From: Actinomadura sp. NBRC 104412 | GTDB taxonomy: Bacteria; Actinomycetota; Actinomycetes; Streptosporangiales; Streptosporangiaceae | Assembly: GCF_030269515.1 (NCBI RefSeq) | Contig: NZ_BSTM01000047.1 | Location: forward strand, 1 to 39,180 | Direction of reading: 5' to 3' | DNA: 39,180 bases | Shown: positions 34,124-39,180 of the stretch, piece by piece | Position numbering within the stretch: the first letter of the stretch is position 1 | Layout: every line of letters starts with the position of its first letter | Program-made: the position numbers and the translations under genes | Notes under the pieces: generated by a model | Databases searched by the model: none | Told to the model about the DNA's origin: nothing | The model's input: the letters and a program-made list of their open reading frames with translations, nothing else

Positions 34124-34269
34124 CGCCTTCCCACCACACGAACCACCCAACCACCAGGCAGCGACGAACTCCGCCGCCCCGACACTGCCGCCGCCTGCCC
34201 CGCCACAACGCGAGCCCCGAGAGCCAGGCGTCCCCACAGCACAGAGCCGCCCAAACGACAAGCACCAAT

Positions 34270-35200
34270 AGCAAGGCCGGGCAGTGATAAACCCTGCCGA
34301 CGAAAGCGCCTCTACATCCGGGTCGGTACGTGCACTTGGAGCGCGATCATCTTTTCGCCGGTCGGTAACCTGCGGGAGTTTTGTGGTTGGCTTGGCATGG
34401 CGATGTGCCGTACTACTTGATCTGCCCTTCGGTCGATCGCCGCTGGTTGCCGGCTACCGGGACCCGTTGCAACGCGGGAATGGCGTGCTGTTGGACACCG
34501 ACCAATTCCAGGTACGCCCCGGGGAGCCGGGTGTCCTTGCAGAGCGGGGCTGCCAGGGCGAGGAGCGCCAGCGGGTTTGCCGTCAGGGTGGCTAGTTCGG
34601 GCAGTGCTGAACCCTGCTGACGAGAGCGCCTCTTCATCTGGGTCGGTACGTGCACCTGGAGCGGGATCATTCCTTCGCCGGTCGGTAACCTGCGGGAGTT
34701 TTGTGGTTGGCCTGGCATGGGGATGAGCGGTACTACTTGATCCGCCTTCCGGCCGACTGCCGCTGGCTGTCGGCTGCCGGAACCTGTCACAACGCGAGGA
34801 CGGCGCGCTGTTGAGCGCCGAGCAATTCCAGGCGGCGCGGGAGCCAGGTGTAATGCGAGGAGCGTCGGCGGGTCTGCCGTCGGGGTGGCTAGGTTGGGCG
34901 GTGATGAGTTCTGCTGAGGAGATTGCCTTTTCATCTGGGTCGTGGGGTTTCCGGTACGTGCACTTGGAGCGGGATCATCCCTTCGCCGGTCGGTAACCTG
35001 CGGGAGTTCTGTGGTTGGCCTGCCATGGCGATGAGCGGTACTACCCGATCAGCCTTCCGGCCGATCGCCGCTGGTTGCTGGCTATTGGGAGTTGGCGCGG
35101 CGCGAGGACGGCGCGCTGTTGAGTACCTTCCGGAGATTCTGACGGCGGGCCTCCTGGCCTACCGCTGGCGCTCCTCGCTTGGGTGGCTCCGGCCTGCGTA
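34270..35200 (+). repeat. Three tandem decayed copies of a 308-320 bp unit
   Basis: The anchor CGGTACGTGCAC recurs at 34324, 34644 and 34952. Each unit also repeats GGCAGTG-type junctions, CCGGTCGGTAACCTGCGGGAG, CGGTACTAC, CGCCGCTGG and, in two copies, gaggacggcgcgctgttgag. Read with frame shifts, the copies share peptides such as RYVHLERDH.FAGR followed by the same TAA, ERYYLIRLP.DRRWL and LSAEQFQAAREPGV. This implies an old coding unit now broken by indels. The family is not recognised. No intact frame or start remains. Confidence 0.75.
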
Positions 35201-35220
35201 GGTGCCGGAACTCTGCCGAC

Positions 35221-35343
35221 CGTCCCTACACTCGTGCCCTGAAGTTGCTGCGCTTTCACGCGGAGCGGGACTATCTCGCCGAACTGGCCTCTGTGCTGCG
35301 GGAGGCGATGCGACCGCGGCGCTTGTGGCCGACGTCGTACTGA
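35221..35343 (+). pseudogene. Gene remnant cut by the IS left end
   Basis: The frame reads RPYTRALKLLRFHAERDYLA, then ELASVLREAMRPRRLWPTSY and stops. The stop TGA is 35341-35343, the first three bases of the IS inverted repeat. The peptide looks like genuine helical protein, so an open reading frame appears to have been interrupted here. No matching continuation follows the right end of the IS. The original protein is not recognised. Confidence 0.45.
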
Positions 35344-36259
35344 CCCTTTTTCATCCTCGGGTGACCTCGTAGTTCTGTAGGACGGCGATGGCCTTGACGA
35401 GGTGACCGGCCTTGCAGGGGCTGCAGCGGAGCTTGCGGAGCAGCTTCCACGACTTCAGCTGGGCGTTTGCGCGTTCGCCGGGTCCGCGGAGCTTGGCGTG
35501 CGAGCGGTTGGCCTGCTTGTGGGACGCGGGCTTGTTCCGTCCCTTGTACGGGGTGATGACGACTGAAGCCTCGGCGCCTTGATAGCCCTTATCGGCCGGT
35601 GTGATGATCCCGGTCTCCTCCAACTGACGCGGAATCCCCCACATGCGGGCGGCGGTCAGGTCGTGCGTGCGGCCGGGCAGCGCCCCCGAGGTCCACAGGA
35701 TCGTCCCGTCAGGGCTGGCGATGACCTGCACGTTCATTCCATGGCAGCGGTGCTTGGCCGAGTAGTACGGCCGGTCGGCCCGCACCCGGTCGGTGGCGAT
35801 GAGCGTCCCGTCCAGCACCAGCAGGTGCAGCCCGTCCTTGGTGGCCTTCCGCAACGCCGCCGTCGGCTTCGGCGACCTCGCCGACAGCAGCGCCACCGCC
35901 TCCTGGACGTACCGCCAGGCCGTACTCGTCGACACCTGGAACCCGGCCGCGAGCTCGGCGAACGTCTCGCCCTTGCGCAGGTGGACCAGCACCGGCAGGG
36001 CCTGCTGCCCGGCCTTGAGCAGCCGCCAGGCCGACCCGATCGCCTTGCGGCGCCGACGGATCAGTCTGGCCAGGTAGTTCAGCGTTGCACGCGACAGATC
36101 GACGGCGGCGCGATAGAACAGCATGCAGAGCCCCTGGTTCGGACGCGGTGGTTGTGGTGATCAACCCGTCTACCAGGGGTTTCTTCACGTCACCCGCCGA
36201 ACGCCCGCATCGCGATCATGCTGTGATCAGCGTCCGCCCGGACGGATGAAAAAGGGTCA
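35341..36259. mobile_element. Complete IS5-family insertion sequence, 919 bp
   Basis: Perfect 16-bp terminal inverted repeats: TGACCCTTTTTCATCC at 35341-35356 and its reverse complement at 36244-36259. One intact transposase gene on the minus strand fills the element. The bases flanking the ends (gtac on the left, ctgg on the right) do not form a target duplication, which suggests that the ends were joined to new DNA after insertion or that a flank was deleted. Confidence 0.93.
35351..36124 (-). CDS. IS5-family DDE transposase
   Basis: 257 aa, full length for this group (HTH plus DDE_Tnp_4 endonuclease). Helix-turn-helix at about 50-82 (GETFAELAAGFQVSTSTAWR). Catalytic acids: Asp in LLVLDGTLIATD, Asp in LPGRTHDLTAAR, and Glu in GPGERANAQLKSWKLLRK; ADKGYQGAE is the usual conserved loop. 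The frame is unbroken, so the element may be active. The stop codon lies inside the left inverted repeat (35351-35353). The gene is oriented against the neighbouring chromosomal genes. Confidence 0.95.
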   Translation of the reverse strand: MLFYRAAVDLSRATLNYLARLIRRRRKAIGSAWRLLKAGQQALPVLVHLRKGETFAELAAGFQVSTSTAWRYVQEAVALLSARSPKPTAALRKATKDGLHLLVLDGTLIATDRVRADRPYYSAKHRCHGMNVQVIASPDGTILWTSGALPGRTHDLTAARMWGIPRQLEETGIITPADKGYQGAEASVVITPYKGRNKPASHKQANRSHAKLRGPGERANAQLKSWKLLRKLRCSPCKAGHLVKAIAVLQNYEVTRG

Positions 36260-36260
36260 C

Positions 36261-36500
36261 TGGACGGGAGGCTCGCGCCGATCAATCGGCTGCCGGGTGC
36301 GGGCCGGTCTGGGCATCGCCCGCGCAGCCCAGCTCGGCCACTACCTGACCGCCGCACGCGAACGCGGCATCGCCGCCGGGTCGGCCGTACGGCTTAGTGG
36401 GAGCTGGTGCGGCGGGAGTATGGCGGACTGTTCGGGCGGTGGCTGGGCATGCACGTGGCGATCGCCAGGACACCAGCAGCGAGGCGGTCGTCGGGATCGC
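36261..36500 (+). pseudogene. Decayed transposase piece and attached repeat segment, copy A
   Basis: Immediately beside the IS right end. It opens with a remnant of the transposase catalytic block (LDGRLAPINRLPGAG) and continues with HYLTAARERGIAAG and, in another frame, GLFGRWLGMHVAIARTPAAR. The same order, LDGTLAPIGWLPGAN then LAAACERGIVAG and VAIARAPAAR, recurs at 36979-37225. Frames are broken. Confidence 0.55.
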
Positions 36501-36504
36501 TGGG

Positions 36505-36790
36505 CTAAGCAGTGATGACTATGCCGACGGCATGTGCTCCTACACCGAGGTCGTGGGGTTGCGATACCTGCCGTACTACCCCCAGCACTCCGGTCGACCG
36601 GCGTCGGCCGCTGGTCATCAAGGGCTGGCGTGGCGCGAGGATAGAGGGCGGCCGGCGCCTGCCGGTTCCAGGCTTCGCCCCGGAACCAGACGTCCTCGCA
36701 TGGCGGAGCTGCTCAAGCGAGGGGCGCTAGGGGTAGGTCTGCCGGGTTGGGCAGTGATGAGCCATGAATTGAGTCCATTTTCATGCAGTC
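36505..36790 (+). repeat. Fourth decayed copy of the 34270-35200 unit
   Basis: Shares gggttgcgatacctgc, cgtactac, ccggtcgaccggcgtcggccgctgg, ggcgcgagga and the junction gggttgggcagtgatgag...ccattttcat with the three copies to the left of the IS. Divergence is greater than among the left copies. Confidence 0.5.
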
Positions 36791-36899
36791 GGCGCCGGTC
36801 GACCGGAGGGCTGATACGACTCATCGCCACGGACCACCTGGAGCCTGGATGTCGTTCTCTCGCGCTGCCCTCGTTGTGCCGCGCTCCGTTCGCTGATCT

Positions 36900-37225
36900 G
36901 GCCTGGCGGCCGCGTTCGGCGTCGGTGCCGCGACCGCACGGTGTTACGTATCGGGAGCGGTTGAGGTCCTACGTCGTCCTGGACGGGACGCTTGCGCCGA
37001 TCGGATGGCTGCCGGGTGCGAACGACCGCCTGTACGCCTCGGGCAGGCATCGTCGCCACGGTGTGAATCCTCACTGGCCCGCACGGGGAGCCGGGTTGGG
37101 GGCCGTGCTCGCTGTTCAGCTCGATCCACAAGCTGGCCGCCGCATGTGAACGCGGCATTGTCGCTGGGTTGTTCGGGGGCGGGGTGTGCGTGGCGATTGC
37201 TCGGGCACCAGCGGCGAGGCGTACG
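36900..37225 (+). pseudogene. Decayed IS5-type transposase with attached repeat segment, copy B
   Basis: Around 36912-36970 one frame gives a transposase helix-turn-helix piece (FGVGAATARCYVSGAVEVL). The catalytic start YVVLDGTLAPIGWLPGANDR and LYASGRHRRHGVN follow in another frame from about 36969, so an internal deletion and frame shift have destroyed the gene. From about 37110 to 37225 the sequence parallels copy A. Confidence 0.6.
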
Positions 37226-37502
37226 CGGACAGCTTGTGGGACGACCTTTTGGAGCAGGGCGGCGTTGCCGGTCGCCGGGTGGGAGTGCCGTACTCCGAGA
37301 GCAAGTAGATCGGGGATTGGCGCTACCAGCCGGTTCGCCGTGGGGGCGCGGGTTGTGATGTCTTGTCAGACGAGGCGACCTCAGGGACTTTCGTTCACGC
37401 ATGGGGCTTGGGAGGATCGCCGCTGACCACAAACGGAGTCATGAGGACGCGCGCCGGAGCGAGTACCCCGCGAGCGCGCGTCGCATGAGGCCAGGAGGCT
37501 AC
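37226..37502. other. Spacer leading to the scramblase-like gene
   Basis: No gene I can support. The last bases give a full Shine-Dalgarno AGGAGG (37493-37498) for the next gene. Short frames are shadows or repeat remnants. Confidence 0.5.
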
Positions 37503-38093
37503 ATGAGCGATCCATTCAATACTTCGGTGCTCAGGGTGGAGCAGCCTCGCCGGGGCCCGTTCGCCCGATCGCGGTACAAGGTCATGGACGGCGACGGCAC
37601 GCTCCTCGCGGTCGCCGACGAGAACGACAAGCAGAAGCGCGCCGAGAAGCTGAAGTCCTTCTTCCCCGGGAAGTCCGGCCTGCATTCCCGTGCCGTGCTG
37701 CTGACCACGCCGGACGGGACGCCACTGCTGGTGGTGGACAAGCAGGAAGGCCGGATGCTCACCACGGTCATCCGTCCCGGCGGCGAGGTGGTCGGCATGT
37801 TCCGCACCGAAAGGGTCGGGCGGCGGTACAAGCTGTGCGACGGCGATGACAAGCCCCTGGGCGAGATCGCGGTGGACCTGCCACGCAAGAACTTCGCCAT
37901 CAGCGACACCGACGGAAACCGGGTGGGGCACGTCCGCAAGAAGTTCAACGGGGTGGCCACCCATCTGCTGACCACTGCGGACAAGTACGCCGTGGAGATC
38001 GACGATCCCGTACCGGAACCGCTGCGCACCATGGTCGTCACCACGGCGATCGCCATGGACCTGACCCTGCACGAGTCCAAGGAGCTGACCTGA
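37503..38093 (+). CDS. LURP-one/phospholipid-scramblase-like (tubby-fold) protein
   Basis: 196 aa. The protein is a continuous set of beta strands with short turns: FARSRYKVMDGDGTLLAVA, LHSRAVLLTTPDGTPLLVVD, GRMLTTVIRPGGEVVGMF, RRYKLCDGDDKPLGEIAVD, KNFAISDTDGNRVGHV and a terminal hydrophobic helix LRTMVVTTAIAMDLTL. This is the pattern of LURP-one/Tubby-like C-terminal proteins and scramblases: a barrel wrapped around one central helix. AGGAGG lies 4 nt before ATG 37503. The function in bacteria is unknown. No signal peptide is present. Confidence 0.82.
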   Translation: MSDPFNTSVLRVEQPRRGPFARSRYKVMDGDGTLLAVADENDKQKRAEKLKSFFPGKSGLHSRAVLLTTPDGTPLLVVDKQEGRMLTTVIRPGGEVVGMFRTERVGRRYKLCDGDDKPLGEIAVDLPRKNFAISDTDGNRVGHVRKKFNGVATHLLTTADKYAVEIDDPVPEPLRTMVVTTAIAMDLTLHESKELT

Positions 38094-38195
38094 CCCTCAC
38101 CGGGAGGACCCGGCTGACACGAGTTCGTACAACGCATCGGCGGCGCCACGCGAACGTCCCCGCTTGTCGGGCTTCCGGACACCGCCGGAGCGAGG

Positions 38196-38201
38196 TACCG
38201 T
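38196..38201 (+). promoter_or_regulatory. -10 hexamer for a leaderless start at 38208
   Basis: TACCGT ends 6 nt before GTG 38208. No Shine-Dalgarno lies in the 15 bp before it. Confidence 0.45.
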
Positions 38202-38207
38202 CCGGTC

Positions 38208-38564
38208 GTGCAGGTCATCTCCGAACGTCAGAACGGCTGGTGGGTGTCACCGGCCCTGCCGACGATCGCGAACTGCCTGCTGGCGGTCCTGTGGGCCTTT
38301 TCGACGGCCGGCGGCTGGGGGGAGGCCGCGTTCTGCGGTGAGGGCGTCCAGCGCGACCCGATCTGCGCCTCCAATGTCGAGTTCGTCGTCACACTGTCAC
38401 TGGCACCCGCCGTCGTGGCCGCGGCGGTGGTACTGGTCTCCTGGGCGTTGCCGGGGGTACGGCGCCGCCCGCAAAGGCTCGACGCCCTGCTGACCATGGC
38501 CGCCGCGATCTGGGTCTTTGCCGAGGGCATCCTCTTCGTAGGCGGGTACGTGGCCAAGGCATGA
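38208..38564 (+). CDS. Small multi-pass membrane protein of unknown function
   Basis: 118 aa with three hydrophobic segments: about 17-37 (ALPTIANCLLAVLWAFSTA), 59-81 (FVVTLSLAPAVVAAAVVLVSW) and 93-114 (ALLTMAAAIWVFAEGILFV). Two cysteines (AFCGEGVQRDPICASN) lie in the loop between the first two, probably outside and disulfide-bonded. No family is recognised. The GTG start is fixed by the promoter spacing. The gene is the last one before the rRNA control region. Confidence 0.65.
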   Translation: MQVISERQNGWWVSPALPTIANCLLAVLWAFSTAGGWGEAAFCGEGVQRDPICASNVEFVVTLSLAPAVVAAAVVLVSWALPGVRRRPQRLDALLTMAAAIWVFAEGILFVGGYVAKA

Positions 38565-38731
38565 CCGCTCTGCGCGGATCGTTACCGTTCGGGTGATAGG
38601 CGGCGTACGTCCTATGTGAGCAACTTGTGACCTAAGCGGCCGGCGGGCGCATAACCCGAGGTAGAAGGCATGGCGGGAGGTCCGCGCGGGGCCCGGTCGA
38701 CGACTTCTCACGAAAATCCGCGCCCGCCGGT
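38565..38731. other. Spacer between the membrane protein gene and the rRNA promoters
   Basis: 167 bp. I see no gene and no strong hairpin. Confidence 0.4.
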
Positions 38732-38760
38732 TTGACGTTCCCTCCCCAGGGGCATAACCT
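38732..38760 (+). promoter_or_regulatory. rRNA operon promoter P1
   Basis: TTGACG (38732-38737), 17-nt spacer, TAACCT (38755-38760). First of three consecutive housekeeping-type promoters pointing at the rRNA operon. Confidence 0.65.
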
Positions 38761-38887
38761 TCACTTCGCCCCGCAGGGGATCAGGACGCCGCTGGACGGC
38801 GGCCGACCCGCTGGGCGACCATCCACGATCAAACCGGAGCGACTTCGTCGCGCCTTCGATCGGGATGAAATCAGTAACAGCTTGATT

Positions 38888-38916
38888 TTGACCGATCAGG
38901 CCGGATCTGATGAAAT
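38888..38916 (+). promoter_or_regulatory. rRNA operon promoter P2
   Basis: TTGACC (38888-38893), 17-nt spacer, TGAAAT (38911-38916). The -10 deviates from TANNNT, so this is the weakest of the three calls. Confidence 0.5.
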
Positions 38917-38979
38917 GGCGACAACGCCGGAAAGAGACCGCGCAAGCGGAATCCGAACGGCGAGCCGGAGAAGCCCGAA

Positions 38980-39007
38980 TTGACAAACAGGGCGAATTCG
39001 GTACAGT
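38980..39007 (+). promoter_or_regulatory. rRNA operon promoter P3
   Basis: TTGACA (38980-38985), 16-nt spacer, TACAGT (39002-39007). A perfect -35 and a good -10; the start should lie near 39014. Confidence 0.85.
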
Positions 39008-39180
39008 AAGAACAGTCACCCCGGAAGCGGGAAACGCGAAAGCGGATCCGGCACGGTGGGTGTCCGTTTCTTGAGAACTCAACAGCGTGTTAAAAGCCAG
39101 TGCCTTTTCGGTTCATTCGCCTCTTTTCGGGGGGTGGGTGGATCGCCCCGTGGCCGCAGGCCGTCCCGTTGGTGGGGTGG
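39008..39180 (+). other. rRNA operon leader (5' external region of pre-16S rRNA)
   Basis: The motif TTGAGAACTCAACAGCGTG at about 39072-39090 is the conserved sequence upstream of 16S rRNA genes in many actinomycetes, followed by the AT-rich stretch ttaaaagcc. The 16S gene itself is not in the window. The leader holds antitermination and RNase III processing signals in relatives; here only the conserved box can be seen. Confidence 0.8.

Noticed and set aside
36397..37149. 250-codon plus-strand frame in the repeat island
   Set aside because: It strings together fragments of different decayed units in mixed frames; translation of the transposase piece is accidental.
38708..39082. Small frames on both strands in the rRNA promoter region
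   Set aside because: They cover three promoters and the leader; no ribosome site or family match.

Overview
The window comes from a high-GC Gram-positive chromosome, clearly an actinomycete. GTG starts are common, and carD, ispF, cysS and rlmB lie close together as they do in actinobacteria. There is an ECF sigma/anti-sigma pair of the SigK/RskA type, a mycosin-like protease, a lone groEL under CIRCE control, GT20/HAD trehalose genes and a DUF3263 protein. A relative of Actinomadura (Streptosporangiales) is my guess; that level of assignment is inference.

Layout. 1-200: 3' end of an IS5-type transposase and a strong hairpin. 200-2070: two leftward envelope proteins, one a lipoprotein with a PCu(A)C-like fold and a low-complexity insert. 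2417-8102: rightward housekeeping block carD-ispF, a spacer with a decayed copy of the ispF 3' end, a leftward DUF2637-like membrane protein, a PH-like membrane protein, then cysS and rlmB. ispD, often found between carD and ispF, is absent. 8121-13555: sigK/rskA-like pair, tandem universal stress protein, two-domain phosphotransferase/P-loop kinase, and a second ECF sigma gene with a membrane partner. 13730-16119: small enzymes, an SPFH protein and a lipoprotein. 16274-16347: tRNA-Thr(UGU). 16665-25883: mycosin-like protease, SHOCT protein, MarR, DUF3263-otsB, a membrane protein, PadR, and a transmembrane Ser/Thr kinase divergent from an ECF sigma factor. 25943-28552: otsA and a cation-efflux transporter.

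28660-30587 is the most informative locus. A SAM-I riboswitch, preceded by a partial copy of its own 5' half, controls a threonine-synthase-like PLP enzyme followed by a ThiS/MoaD-type sulfur carrier. SAM control plus a sulfur carrier fits homocysteine/methionine synthesis from O-phosphohomoserine better than threonine synthesis. The transcription unit ends at a perfect 16-bp hairpin.

30629-34123: a nucleotidyltransferase-like protein, a cold-shock protein, a small unknown, and groEL without groES behind two consecutive CIRCE operators. 34270-37330: a graveyard of about 3 kb with three tandem decayed copies of a 308-320 bp unit, a fourth copy further on, and two related transposase remnants. 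A single fresh-looking 919-bp IS5-family element with perfect 16-bp ends has landed inside it. 37503-38564: a LURP-one/scramblase-like protein and a small membrane protein that looks leaderless. 38732-39180: three consecutive -35/-10 promoters and the leader of an rRNA operon whose 16S gene would begin just beyond the window.
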